Below are positions 1 to 12,300 of a stretch of DNA of 64,000 nt, piece after piece. The position numbers were made by a program, and so were the translations under genes. Source of the stretch: Plicaturopsis crispa FD-325 SS-3 (Eukaryota > Basidiomycota > Agaricomycetes > Amylocorticiales > Amylocorticiaceae); NCBI GenBank assembly GCA_000827205.1, contig KN832558.1, positions 330,792 through 394,791 on the forward strand. The letters run 5' to 3'. Each line of letters begins with the position of its first letter. Within the stretch, counting starts at the first letter, position 1. The notes beneath the pieces are model-generated. The model was not told the DNA's origin. It saw only the letters and a list, made by a program, of their open reading frames with translations, and did no database searches.

Positions 1-417
1 CTCGGTGACCTGCCTCGAGCTCAATGTAGCACTTCCAGAGTCATTAGAGCATTCAAATACCTGTGTCATCTGTAGTCGTTTTGTAGGACAAAGCACGAGT
101 GAGATTGTTTTGGGGCGCAACACGCAAGGAAGAGCCATGACTAGAGTTTTGCCAGAGCCTGTGCCTGCAACGACGAAGCTGTCCGTGTTGCTGAGAGGTC
201 CGAACGCAGCGCGGTGTTGAAATTCGCGAGGCGTTGCTAGCCCGTTCGTCATAGTATAGACCAGCAATGTAGCCCGGAGAACGTCATCCTGCTGCTGCGC
301 GGAAATCGCGTTCAGGAAGTCGAGAGATGGCCGCATATCGAGCGGTATTGTTTGTCCCACGGTAGCAAACATTTCATCGAATTCCATGAGCCGGATAGCG
401 CTTATTGAGTCGTCCAT
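1..417 (-). CDS. RecQ-like DEAD-box helicase, N-terminal part (cut by window edge)
   Basis: The reverse strand reads from ATG at 417 through a short leader, then the Q-motif-like TPREFQ, the Walker A box GTGSGKT (about residue 88) and the motif Ia-like CPTKRLQMTQ. A 51-nt intron (60..10, GTATTT..CAG, branch-like CTAAT) is needed to join TQ to VTE. The rest of the gene lies outside the window. This layout matches the RecQ-like ATP-dependent DNA helicases that are expanded in mushroom genomes. Helicase superfamily membership is seen directly. The RecQ-like assignment is inferred from the wording around Walker A, and DNA repair or element-linked roles are both possible. Confidence 0.75.
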   Translation of the reverse strand, partial: MDDSISAIRLMEFDEMFATVGQTIPLDMRPSLDFLNAISAQQQDDVLRATLLVYTMTNGLATPREFQHRAAFGPLSNTDSFVVAGTGSGKTLVMALPCVLRPKTISLVLCPTKRLQMTQVFECSNDSGSATLSSRQVTE

Positions 418-699
418 GGCGCGCAGGAAGAGACCTAGAAGACAGCATAGATACGCAGCAAGAGACGGCAGACGGGGAGGACAGTGTACGACGACTGCTA
501 TGAGCGTCCGCATGCGGCGAAATTACTGACTATCCGTCCCAAAGCGGATTTTCGGAGAATCCCGATGCACAACCATCTAATTTAAACCCAGATCGAACAG
601 TCTGTCTATCGACAAGCTTGCCTTTCTCATAGACAGATGGATTACAGTCTAACCGTCGACAGCCGTGTCCGAGGGATGCCGGGGCTGCGCGTAAGAGCC
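418..699. other. Upstream region of the helicase gene
   Basis: No supported gene. It holds the 5' region of the minus-strand helicase gene. Short open frames here have no recognisable motif. Confidence 0.4.
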
Positions 700-1043
700 T
701 CACTCAGGGGTCAATTCACCTTTTTGAAAGTTGTGGCGTCTCAGCGAAAAATTTGCACCTCGCCTAAACGCGCTGAGACATGGCTTGCTCAAACAGACGC
801 AAGCGCTGGAGAACAGGATAGCGTAGACAGAATCCAGTTACAGAGCCACGATAATGCAACAGAACTTGTAAGATACTCAGCGGTCGCCTTTGCTTAGCGA
901 TCAATGTCGGAGTTCTGGACGCGATATCATCTCATCTTTCCATCCTTTCATCAATCGGGTATGGTGTAACGGCTAACATTGCCGCCTCTCATACGCATCT
1001 GCGCAGATCGCGGCAGCTCGGGGTTCGATTCCCCGTACCCGAA
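700..1043 (+). repeat. Duplicated tRNA-Glu segment, copy 1
   Basis: About 250 bp before the tRNA (containing CTCAGGGGTCAATTCACC, TTGTGGCGTCT and CGCGCTGAGACATGG) recurs with differences at about 61,645-61,895, followed in both places by the same tRNA in the same direction. The tRNA parts are identical by eye while the flank has drifted, so an ancient segmental duplication with selection on the tRNA fits best. Confidence 0.7.
955..1043 (+). tRNA. tRNA-Glu (anticodon CTC) with a 17-nt intron
   Basis: The acceptor stem TCGGGTA (955-961) pairs with TACCCGA (1036-1042), followed by discriminator A at 1043. The anticodon stem GCCGC (981-985) pairs with GCGGC (1010-1014), and the loop reads C-T-CTC-A with the anticodon CTC at 988-990. 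The 17-nt intron at 992-1008 sits one base after the anticodon, the canonical eukaryotic position. The T-arm is CGGGG-TTCGATT-CCCCG. The A box and B box (GGTTCGATTCC) act as the internal RNA polymerase III promoter. A second identical copy lies at 61896-61984. Confidence 0.95.
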
Positions 1044-1430
1044 TACCTTTTTGTCCCTGTAGACACTGACAACTTGTTGGAACTTTCATTCATCGCACAG
1101 GAAGTCGGTCACCTCTCATGGCCGTATGAGGTGCGCGATGTTATTGATTTTCTCTGAGGCTTGGAGCTGAGTAGGAGCTGTAGATGTCCCTTGACGTCTA
1201 ATTTGTGTTGGTGCAAGTAGCGTCGGTGCCTACAAGACAGACAGTCACCTGCCCACTCGCGCCGCGCGGTAGTTTACAAGGTCAAGCAACAGCCATAAAG
1301 CAAGATATACCACTCAGTACTCATTATTGACTGCTATGATTCAACATGCATGCCATGCGATTCAAGGGCATGCAGTACGGTCGTATGATAGTCATTGTAA
1401 GCGCGAGAAAGAATATAAGGTACAGAGCTC
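1044..1430. other. Intergenic, 387 bp
   Basis: No supported gene. It lies between the tRNA and the 3' end of the minus-strand gene that ends at 1431. Confidence 0.4.
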
Positions 1431-2345
1431 TCAATCTCTGGCTCCGAGACCGATCTCCTCTCCAGCGGCGTCCTTCCTGGCCCGGACAGCCCAGAATGCC
1501 CACTTACCATTCTGCCCGCTACCCTCACCCGCACGCTTGTACATGCTGGTATACCGTATGTTGAACGAGAGGTGTCCTTCGAACAGTTCCGCCGCATCGC
1601 CGTCCGGGGAAGTCCCCGTCCAAACGCGCCTGACTTTAAGCACCGCAGAGGACGAGGCGATCCCGCAATTGTCCTCCAGGGCGGCTTCAACAACCACACC
1701 CGACGAAGGCCCGGCGACGAGGCCGGGCGCGTGAAAGTTGGCGAGCTCGGCAGAGGTGAATACGAGCTTGTCGCGACATTCGATCGTAGTGATGTCGAAC
1801 GTGAACGGCGATTCCTCCATGGGGTCAAGTATAGAGCCACTTTCGAAGCGACACGACTCTGGCGAAGACGGATCGAGGAAAAAGCACCCTGAAGAGTCAG
1901 GCTTCGCTTGCCATTTCAGAATCTCGCGATAGAGGGCCTCGTACTGCGGCGTCGAAGTGCCAGCTGGGAGGTAGACCTTGTTAAGGAAAGGCAGCGGCAT
2001 GGCGTAGATGTCGAAGTTCCCAGCATAAGATGGGGTAGAAGAGACAACCGGGGCTGGCGCCTCGGCGGAGGACTACTCATAGTAGAACGTCAGACCGCCT
2101 CTAGTTATTGACCCAAGGTATACACTGACCTGTGCGGGCACTATAGGAACTACGTCTGCTGCCGCAACCCTGCTTGTAGTCTTCCGCTTCGTCGTTGTTG
2201 TTTTAGATGTAGCTCTCGGAGCCTTCGCTTTGGGGGCTGCCTTCTGCGTTTTCGCCTTCTTAGCCGGAGGCGCGACACTTGGCACCGTCTCTTCCAGAGA
2301 ATCCGGCGAAGCCGCACGTTTTCGTGACTTCGTGGAGGGTGCCAT
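1431..2345 (-). CDS. Unknown basic protein, about 285 aa
   Basis: Two exons fit: 2345..2130 (72 codons) and 2072..1431, joined by a 57-nt intron (GTCAGT..GAGTAG) that keeps the frame. The N-terminal 70 residues are rich in Lys, Ala and Pro with nuclear-signal-like runs (KSRKR, KKAKTQK). The rest is a compact, acidic to neutral domain beginning near AMPLPFLNKVYLP and containing SPFTFDITTIECRDK and GHLSFNIRYTS. I do not recognise the family, and the function is unknown. The basic tail suggests nuclear location or DNA binding (inference). The last 40 codons could instead be altered by another intron, since GTGAGG and GTAAGT occur there. Confidence 0.6.
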
Positions 2346-2815
2346 TGACCGTAGTGCTGACCGGTGTAGAGTATACTGTATAAACACGACGCGTTAAAAA
2401 CGAGCAAACTACGCCTGGAAAAAAGTGGGAAAAATTACCACCTATGTTAATGCTGTTGAGGGCTTTGCTAGCTGATGCTGAGTGGCACAGTTGGTGGTTG
2501 CTTTTGAAGAGAAGAGTCGAAGCTGAGACCTTTTTATTATGCCGCTACTCGGGCGCTTTGGGGCGCTTTGGCCGCTCAGTACGTACACACGCGATCGAGA
2601 ATTCGAAGTCGCGTCGCGTCGCCGTCTGCATATAAGAATCTTCGCCGCCGCGTGGGTATAGTTTGACAGCAGGGGAATGTCAATGAGATATTAGATTAAA
2701 GGAGTTGGGAGGTTATGATGTGATACATTGGTGTTGTCTAATGAGAGGGCGAGACATAAGTAGATTGGGAAGTACGGACAAATGACGGAAATGCACAGAT
2801 GACTTACGACGACGG
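2346..2815. other. Intergenic, 470 bp
   Basis: 5' region of the unknown basic protein and 3' end of the adrenodoxin reductase gene, both on the minus strand. A direct GGGCGCTTTG repeat and a CGTCGCGTCGC run sit near 2550-2620. No gene is supported. Confidence 0.4.
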
Positions 2816-4338
2816 TCATGCTCTCGATCGAAGGAACGTTCTGGCATTCTCCCAGCCCATACGCTCGCGCTCCTTGGACAGTGTTTCCCCCCTCCTCACC
2901 TCCTCCGCGTCCACAGCCTTCCAATCACCATATTCTGTCACCACGCCGTCAGCTATCCCCGCCGTTATCTCTGAATTCACGTCCTCCAGATCAGGATTGG
3001 AATTCATGATCTCTTCCGCCTCAGATGTGGGTGAGACAGAAGCGGACGGCGAAGAAGTGGGTACGACAGGTGTGGTATTCGCTTCATCCCCTTTCGGGAG
3101 CCAGTCCGAAAGGATCTGGTCTGCGACCGCGTACGCATTGATCATCGTCGATGCAAGCACGCCTTTGGCACCCGTGGCTGCCCATCCGGACGCGTACACG
3201 TTTTTAAGTATGCGACTGGGGTCGGTAGGCGACACCACGCGTCCGGATAGAGTGCGTACGGTTGGCGTGGCGAACAAAGAGGTAGGCTCCGGATGAAAAC
3301 CGAGAGACGTAACCACGAGATCGGTAGAGAGCGTGGTCGAGACGTCGGTAGGAGCCGCTCGCTGGCTCTCTGGGTCCAGCGTCGTGTGTGTGAGCGTCAA
3401 TTGGGCAGGCGACAATGGCGTAGGGGAGGTAAGGCCAGCCGGCGCGCGGAAAAACTCCAAAGACCATGTTTTCGAGGTCGAACCCGGCGCATTTTGCGAG
3501 CCCTTCTGCAGAAGCTGCATGGTGCGCGATTGCTGCCTAGAGAGTTTTAGGTTCGGGGGCGTAGCGAGAATGGCCGGGTCGATTGGCACCATGGATGCTT
3601 CAGAGAGATTCATCATTTCCCGTAGCTCCTTGGTCGTGAACGCGGCCTCGAGTGGACCACGCCTGCCGACGATGGAGACGTGCTTCACAGCGGAGCGCGA
3701 AAGGACATCAAGGACGTGTTCAGGGATATCATACTTTGCGAGTTCGGAGGGAGCGGAGAGAAGGATGCGGGCAATGTCGAGCGAAACGTTGCCTTGTCCA
3801 ATCAGTGTCACATGTGAGATGTTCTCCAATGGGGGTGGGGGTGGGCGCGAGGGGTGATGTGTATACCAATGTACGAGGGATAAAGCGGGAATACAATACG
3901 GCGATACGGGGAGCATAGGGTGCAGGGTAGGAAGCGCGCAACCAGACGCCAGTAGAAGGTGCGAATAATTCGACAGCAGCGACGACGTGGGCAGCGCGAT
4001 CGCGTCTGGTGCAGCAGGTGATGGAACGTCTCCGACATTGACGTTTCCAAAGAATCGCAGTCGGGGATCGCGTGCCGCTTCCTCGAATTTATGGATACAA
4101 TTCTACACGATGTCAATATCCAGACTTTTGAACGGCCCTACAAACGTACCTTGACCTCCGGATGATCTGGGGCAACACCATACCTGACTAGACCGTGCGG
4201 TGCCCATAGTCTGTCAAACATATGTATCCTGAGCAACTGAGATTGTGGGTTCGTGGCTGGGAGCAGACTCAGAATGCGGGACGCGACGTAGAACGCAGAT
4301 GGTCCAGCGCCTACGATCGCTAGTTTGAGGGGCCCCAT
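2816..4338 (-). CDS. ARH1: NADPH:adrenodoxin oxidoreductase, mitochondrial, about 491 aa
   Basis: Two exons, 4338..4150 and 4102..2816, with a 47-nt phase-0 intron (GTACGT..GTAG). The FAD-binding glycine motif AIVGAGPSAFY starts at residue 6, followed by APHGLVRYGVAPDHPEVK, a hallmark of ferredoxin/adrenodoxin reductases. The second dinucleotide (NADPH) site VTLIGQGNVSLDIAR is in the middle and the late motif SGWAATGAKGVLASTM near the end. Length fits the family. The enzyme passes electrons from NADPH to mitochondrial ferredoxin for Fe-S cluster, heme A and related synthesis. The chosen ATG leaves little targeting sequence. An upstream in-frame stretch to about 4515 could supply one, possibly through a further exon. 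It shares a divergent upstream region with the WDR48 gene. Confidence 0.92.
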
Positions 4339-4875
4339 GTCGATTATCTGCAGGTAGTAGTGTTCGAAGTGCCAATCCTCGCTTCCGTGCGTACTATGGG
4401 GCGTTTCTGGAAGTGTCCGTAGTCTATCCCAGCTCCAACCCAGCTCTTTGCTTGGGAAGGGGATTGAGATGATGCGTCGAGTCGGCAGTCTCGGGCCCTC
4501 GGAGTCAGAGCACAAGTACGACTACGACTTCAGTTTACTGCGATAGAATGATCCGATGAGTGCGTCAAAGAGTGTTGTGACTGAAACTGGCGACAAAGAC
4601 ATCTTACAAGCACAGGCGTAGGAGCTCGTAGGAGACGCTACCAAATTCATGAAGAAAGACAAGAAAAGGTACAGAAAAAAGGTACGCAGAGAATTCAGCT
4701 CCGGGATCCGCGTGGCGGGGCCTGCCGATAATATTGATAGCTTGCCATTGAAGAGTATCACGAATCTCGCTCGACGCTGTCGACGACGACGAGCTCAGTG
4801 GCAGCTTGGTTTCGTTCTCGACGACTGATGCATAGAATTGCTATCGCATAATTGCACGTCTTGACTCTGATAGCT
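4339..4875. promoter_or_regulatory. Divergent upstream region, ARH1 / WDR48 homologue
   Basis: About 540 bp separate the two start codons, so both promoters must lie here. Part of it (4339-4515) is open in the ARH1 frame and may be coding leader. No clear TATA box was found on either side. Confidence 0.45.
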
Positions 4876-7800
4876 ATGGCCTCACCTCGGCGCAGGGTGT
4901 CCTATGTTATCCCGCCGCCGACCGAGTCTTTGCCCCTCCTGGAGCTCCCTCCACACGGTCTATACCGCCATGGATCCACGTCACCGTCCTTGGTTCGGTC
5001 CCGCGCATCGCCTTCCAAAAATGTTGAAGAGACGCCAAAGTGGGCTCGACATCCCAGGCATCGACTCGGTGTCGCCTCGTTGGCTATCGACGCGTCTACG
5101 CAGCTCGCAGGCCGAGGCACACCCGAGGGTATCTTGTACACTGGAGGAAGAGACGGTTTGGTAATGTCGTGGGACCTCGAGGTGCCCATGAAGAAGCGCG
5201 CTGTGGAGAAGCAGGGCAGCTCAAGCGATGCATTGCGTAGGACCGTGGGCCGTTGGGAACTTATGACGGGCTGGGCCGACAACGTGATTGACGAGGAGGC
5301 GGAGGATGCAGATGCATTCGTGAGTGACGGTGATATTCTGGGAGACGTCAGCAGCCCGCGCAGACGAAAGCGACCATCCTTGGCAGCGGACGCGCTTCCA
5401 CTCGAACAACAGTGGGAAGCCAACGCAGAAGCGTTCAAGCCAGGACAAGTTTGTCCCAACCACTACTTTGCTCTATGTATCTACTCTGCTAATATTTCTG
5501 CTCTCACTGTAGGCGTCCCAGTTCCGTCAGTGCGCGCAGATGCATATGGACTGGGTGAACGACCTACTCTTGTGTAATTACAATCAGACTGGTACGTAGC
5601 TAACCCCTCTCCCGAAAGATTCCTCTGACGAAGCGCAGTTGTTTCTGCATCCTCCGACGGAACCATCAAGACGTGGAACCCACACTCGAATTCCCCCTCG
5701 GACCCGTCCGTCATCGGCACGCACACCGACTACGTCCGCTGTTTGACCAAATGGTGTGCAACTGATGTGTTCATCCGTACTCTGGCTACAAAATTAACAA
5801 TATTGGCAGTCGCGAGCAGAATTGGATAGCGTCGGGGTCGTTTGACCGCACAATCAAACTTTGGGACTTGAGTCGCGCAGGCGCCGAGGCTCCGGATCCG
5901 CTCATTACGCTGAATCCCCCTGATGCTACCGCGCCCAAATCCTCTGTGTATGCCATTGCTGCAGATCCGTTCGGTAGCACGATAGCCTCAGGCTCTCCAG
6001 AGCGGGTCGTGCGACTGTGGGACCCGCGGTCAGGAAAGCGCACCGGAAAGTTGGTTGGGCATACAGATAACATTCGCTCGATTCTGCTCTCAGAAGACGC
6101 GAAATATGTGAGTGCTACTTCTTTGAACTGGCGTTGCTTAACTTATAGCGGCGTAGCTTCTCACAGGCTCTGCGGATGGTGCGTACGCTTTCCTATATCA
6201 CAACACCGTAATTAACGTACCATCACGTTTAGCCACCGTCAAGCTCTGGTCCCTTGCCACTCAACGGTGCTTGCATACTTTCACGCACCACACAGACTCG
6301 GTGTGGTCGCTTTTTTCGACGCACCCGTCCCTCGAAGTCTTTTACTCTGGAGATAAATCAGGTCTCGTGTGCAAGGTGGACGTTGAAGACTGTTCAGATA
6401 TCGGTGAAGGCGAGTGTATCGTGCTTTGCCAAGACACCGGGGAGCGCAGCATGGCCTCGTCGGAAGGCATCAACAAGATTGTGGCAATGGATGACGCCCT
6501 TCTATGGACTGCGTCCGGGAGCTCTAGTGTAAAGCGATGGCGTGTTCCGCCACGACGTGCCACGCGAGCGTCCGCCTTCGTCGCTGACATGGATGTCGAG
6601 CGCGAACGCGAACGCAATGAGCAGCTGGACTCGCTCAGCGTGTCCAAATCCCGTCGGCGCCAATCGAACAGTGCTGACACTACCCGCACTTTGCCACACT
6701 CATCCTCACCACCTCGAAACGGGGTAGTCCACGATAACTGGAAACCTCATCGCGATCGTGAGGATACCTCTACGCTGTACGGGATCCCATTCGAGAGTCT
6801 TGTCCGCCTTCCATCGCCAAACGACACTTTCATGCCGTTTTCGTCACGGGGCCGAGACCCCGAAGTCGCCACGCTGTATTCGGCTGCATCTGTCATGTCA
6901 ATTCCGAGAGCACCAGTGCGCTCGCCTGTGCAGGCCATTTTCCAACAGTCAGTTCGGATGCCGAGCGGCAGCCCTAAGCGTGGCGATGGCCCATCTCGTG
7001 CAGGCGGTGAAGAGACTGTTGCACCCGTAAACGCCGCGCGCGCCGACTACGAGGACCGAGAGCTGGCATCGGAGGCAATCCCGTTGTACGATTCGCCAGA
7101 CGAAACTATCCATGGCGAACACGGATTAGTGCGGTCAATCATACTCAACGACCGCATTCATGCGCTGACAGTCAATACTGCTGGTGAGGTAGCGGTGTGG
7201 GATATTGTGCGTGGTATCTGCCTAGGCACATTTCCTCGTGAAGACGTTGCGTCTGCCAGTCATCACGGAAGCTCAGGAAGCGGCGGTGGCGAACGCGAAC
7301 GCAGCCCTCGAGAAGCCCTCGAAGCGGTGCGGGAGCGCATTGAGGGCGAGGCCGTCGTCGTTCCTTGGTCCTCTGTGGACACGAAGACTGGCGTGTTGAC
7401 GGTCCATGTGAGCGAGAAATGCTTCGAGGCCGAAATCTACGCGGACGAAGCGGGGTATGTTGGGCATGACCGACGTATGGGCGAGGAAGCCAGATGTACG
7501 TCTGTGTCACTCAGTGCCTAACGGACCAATACTAACATGTACGGCTCTCTAGTAAATATTGGAAAGTGGGTCTTGCGAAATCTTTTCCTTGGCTTTATTC
7601 GTGAACTGCAGCGCACGCGCCGGCGACGCGAGAGCTTCAACCGTGATGATGGCCGCTTTCATCCTGGGAACAACTCAAGCCATATCGAAAGAAATGGCAG
7701 CACTCGTCATAAGCGATCGTCGTCGAACTCTTCTCAGAAGACGGACCATTCTCCCCCGGCCAGTACTGCCATCGTTTCTTCTCCGAAGATGATACCTGCA

Positions 7801-9149
7801 GTGTCGCCGATTGTAACTTCCTTGCCACGGACATCGCCATTGCTAACACCCATGATTCCTCTTCTTTCAACGATGACGGACACCGCACTTCCTCTACCAT
7901 CGATACCTCAGTCTCCCTTGTCGATCGTAAACACTAACGATGCAACTCCGATGCCTCGGCGCTCCGCTACCATAGATGAAGGTCGCGCATCTGCTACTCC
8001 TATATCCCGCAAGGCATCTAAGGAGGCGGACTACTTCTCTATGCCCACTCGTCGGCCGTCTACTAGCACTATTCCAAGCACTCCTGACGATTTTTCGGGA
8101 TGGGGTGGGCCAGGGAGGTCGGCCGGTGACTCCACGGCTTCCAGTACACCAAGTACGAGCGGATTGATGGGTCGTCTCAAGAATTTTGGAAAGACATCTA
8201 AAAAGACACCTGGCGAGACCACTACTCACACTGTGGCATCCCCCAGTGCTCCGGGCAGTCCAGTGGAACATGAGGCATGTTTGATTTGATTGCCACGCGA
8301 TTCGCAACTAAACATTGGTGACTGATTCAAAGGCTCAACCTGGAACTACTACGACACGAACGCCGCTGCAAATGCTGCTCTCGGGACCGATATCGCCGCC
8401 AACATCCGCTGAAGCACCGACACTATCCCTACTTCCTAACATATCCATACTCATCTCGGAGGAGGCGTCTCCTGGGTGGAAGACTCTATACAGAGGAACT
8501 GTTGCCAGCACCCATGCAGATCTCAGCGCACTCGAAAAGTCGATGCCAGTGTGGTTGCTTGAGTATCTCTTCTTGAATAAAGTTCAGCCAGTTCCGGTGT
8601 CAAAACTGAGCTTCGTCTTACTACCGTGGAATAAGGATCCTGGTGAAGAAACGCTCCCAGAACTTCTGAATACGTGCGCGCTAGTCCTTCCTTGTCCAAT
8701 TGTTCATATTGCTTACATGATTCCCACCTTAGTGCCCAGTCGAAGCTTACGGCAAGTCGTTTCCTGAGAGTCCGCAAACTCACAGTGCATGTATGTGTCG
8801 TCTCCTTCCCTATTCCCCCCCTTTTTCCGCTCATTTGGGTTTCCAGGTCCAGGATAAATTGGATAAGATAATGCGGGGTAACCCGAAAGTGGACTCGCCT
8901 CGCTCTTCCGTCGATATCAAGCCTTCGTCGTCGTCCACATCGATATCCTCAAGCCGAAGCTCACGACCCAGAGCTGACGATCTATATGAGATCCTATGCA
9001 ATGACGTAGTATTGCCGCTCGACATGACTCTGGCGGCTGTGCGTCAGTTCATATGGAGACAGGCCTCGGAGCTCACGATGCATTACCGGTTGAAGGGGTC
9101 CACGTCGCCGCGGTATCAGGAGGTGCCGCCCATACCAAGTGTACCCTAA
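4876..9149 (+). CDS. WDR48/UAF1-type WD40 protein, about 1257 aa
   Basis: Ten exons: 4876-5448, 5513-5591, 5639-5753, 5810-6107, 6157-6178, 6233-7495, 7553-8274, 8333-8673, 8733-8790 and 8847-9149, all in phase. WD repeats are visible ([68 protein letters not shown]). After them come [14 protein letters not shown] and [23 protein letters not shown], the DUF3337 region that defines WDR48 homologues (Bun107 in fission yeast, Duf1 in budding yeast). Family members activate USP1/USP12/USP46-type deubiquitinases and act in DNA repair and endocytosis. Ser-rich inserts between repeats and before the tail make it longer than animal WDR48. Intron 7 (8275-8332) has a GC donor (GAG|GCATGT), and no GT donor there keeps the frame. 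Confidence 0.9.
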
Positions 9150-9333
9150 TGCGCGCAATATCTCATACGAGTATAATGTAACTTGATAGACGTAGCTATC
9201 GATCATAGACCGTGTATGTTCCCGCTGGTTGATTTTATTATTATTTGTTTCTGAGGTTCACAATTTGTGTAATGGGGTGCAACGCGTCGTGAATTTGCGC
9301 CCAAACTACATAACCGCATTGCTTATGTACAGT

Positions 9334-12300
9334 TTACTTCCATGTATCGTCTAGGGTCTGCGTTGCACCCGCCGCTGGGGTTGTATCGCTTCTGTTGGGA
9401 TCGTCTTCCCACTCGACCTATGTAGGGTGCAGCGAAGCCTGTGAGCTACCGGATAGACTTCGTCTAATACTCGTGGAAGGCTTACCGTGCCGTCCGATTC
9501 GAGGCGGAAATATTTGTACTCAAACGCCGTCCCCGCAGGCAAACTGACGGTCGTTTTCCATGTAGGATAATCACTCGAGGAGAGAAGAATCTAGGTCCAG
9601 ATTGAAAGGTGACGCGTCAGGATAAATAGAGGATATGTTACCAAAGCACTCACCCCGCTGCTGGTGTCCCAGTTGCCGAGCTGAGACAGGCTACCTGTTA
9701 AATATATATTCTGTTTGAATGTCAGCACAAATACCATGTTCACTGCGATCAATCACAAGGGGCGAATTCGAAGATATTCGCCAAAGGTGATGGTGGGAAG
9801 GAAAGGCGTGTCAAACGGATTCCGGGCGGTGTTACGAGTACGCTATAATGGTGACAGGATACATAAGGTAGGACACGCACTTCTCCGAAGGTTGTCGTAG
9901 CATCGACTTCGAAGGTAATAGTAGCACTATCCATAAGTTGAAAATAAAAATCAAGATCGTCTCTGTGAGAATGTATAAATGAATGTTTACGCAGAGCTTG
10001 ATCCAGTCGCTCCGGTGTGGATGGCAATGGCGGAGCGCGAGGGCACAGTCGCGGTGAATGTTCCATCTGATCCAACGGTAATACTGAGTACCGAATGAAT
10101 CAGCTCATTATCGAAACGGGAGAGTTGTCAGTAGAACGCACGCTGTACCAGAACAGCTTCCCGAAGACGCAGTCCCGGAGATAACGTCGCAATACGATCC
10201 AGCAGCGAGAGATGTGCTAAAGGTATTCGACCAGTCCGAGTCCTCGTTGTTGATAGCGACGAACCCAGTGGACCCTTTCGGAAGGGCGGCGTCAGCAAAA
10301 CAGCGAGATAGCGATGGTCAACTTGACGCGGTAGCTACCTCTTCCAAATGCAATTTGCTGACTGCTCGGCGAAACCCAATCGGTTAGATCTTCTGAGCCA
10401 GCGTTGTTGCGGAAGCCAACCATCCCAGAGATGGCAATCCAACGATGCTGGCAAAGCCTGCAGGAAATCATCAGGTCGACTAGCACTGCTAACAAGCTTA
10501 ACAATAGCATACCAGCCGTCTGTCCCACCGTTTCCGCTGCATGCACCGGCGTCTACAGTCAGATGGGCACTAAGCTCGTGTATTCCGGTCTGCTGAAGGA
10601 ACTGGCTTACTTGACTCTGGTGCACCGTCGTCATAGCCTGAGAATTCGTAACTAGACAGAACGGTGGGCGTCCCATACGGATGAGCCCTGCATTCAAGCG
10701 CAGTCAGTTTCCGTATCTTAGCTAAAGTGATGAGAGCATTAAACGCACAGGGAAAAGATATGGGCGGTTGTATATGTGTTATCCGATGACGAATATGTTA
10801 GAGATGCGCCGCTCTAAATGAAAATTTCATCAGTATAGCGGACTACTAGAGACATGGCGCTTCCTTACACGTTCCGTGTCGTGATCAGCGACAAAGACGT
10901 TAGCGACGTCCCCCGCAATCCAGCCTGCAAACATTTGCATTAGAGTCTGATAATAGTCGAGTACACATATCGGTATCACCTTGATCATCCAAGTTCTGAA
11001 GGTTGGAGATCCCAGAGTTGGTGAACGCAGTTTGCAATGCAGTGGTGTACCGGAATCTGCATCCCAATGATGATAAAGCTGAGAAGATGACTCGGATTCG
11101 CGCTACTCACTCCATCACATCGCCTGATAGATGAGCCGACAATAAGTAAACTATGATTGCAAACCAAACGAGAGAGCACGCACCGTTATCGACATACATC
11201 GAGGGATCGACTGCTTCGTTAGCACCCCATATGACCTGCCCGACAGAGTAAGCACCAATTCCTATGCCGAAAACCAAGATGCGAACTTACCTCTTGTGTG
11301 ATGTAGACCTTGGAGGAGAACCGGCTAGAAATATTAGCAATGTCTGCTGGGTTAATACCTGTTCCGAACGTCCATCAGTCACGGCTCGACTATCACCGCA
11401 TGCGAGTTGGATACTTTTTGCGGCGTCAAGTCTCAAACCGGCGACACCAAGCGATATCATGTCGTTCACGTAGCCGGCTTCCTTAGAGCGGACGTTCTCC
11501 GAAGTATCCGTGGCGAGGCTATATGAAAGTATTGGAGTCATGCAGATGAACTCCGCACGGACGTGAGGCGTACTCGGAAAGCCCACCGAGCTGGCAGTCC
11601 CACACATCGGTTGAGTTGTCCCAATTCTGGGTGTTGTCGTCGTTGCCGTTGTTACAGTGGTGGAAATCCTGGGGTTGGTTTTATGAGACGACATGGGAAT
11701 CAGGACATCACTAAAGAGACAGGGAAATTTACCCCATTGTCTGTGTACGGAACGGTCGGGTAGTTGAAGGAGGTATATGCTGATTGTCGCCGTCGTTTAG
11801 CCTACGCGCGTGTGGAATGAGCAGAATGTACCTGACTTACAATCGCCTGCGGTTCCGGTCCCTAGATATGGGGATGAAGTCTTTAGCATGCGATTTTCGA
11901 GACAGTTATGGGTTCTCCGACGTACCAGATCCGCTACGTAGTATGCCGTTGTAAGGTCTCCACGTAGCATCACAAATACGACAAAGAAGTTGGCACTTAC
12001 GGTGCAGACATGTGGTTTAGTACCTTCGGAACGGGATGAGTAGATAAATGGGGGACAGAGGAGAACTCGTTCTCGTACCGTGTCTATCGTACAAGGTGGA
12101 TTTAGCGAACAAGAATCATGACATACGCATCTCGAGCTCACCAGCGATAACCTGTACGCCAGCGCTATTGCATGTCTTGATCATGCTAGAGAACTGATCG
12201 CGGTCTCCGTACTTCGAAGTGAGCGTGTATGAGACGGGCTGATAATCGGTCCACCACGAACTGCCTATACTCGACTGGATAAACAGGTGAACAGAGAACA

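Noticed and set aside
1334-1840. 168-codon minus-strand open frame overlapping the unknown basic protein
   Set aside because: Alternative frame of the same exon; the chosen frame joins across the intron to a start with good context, this one does not.
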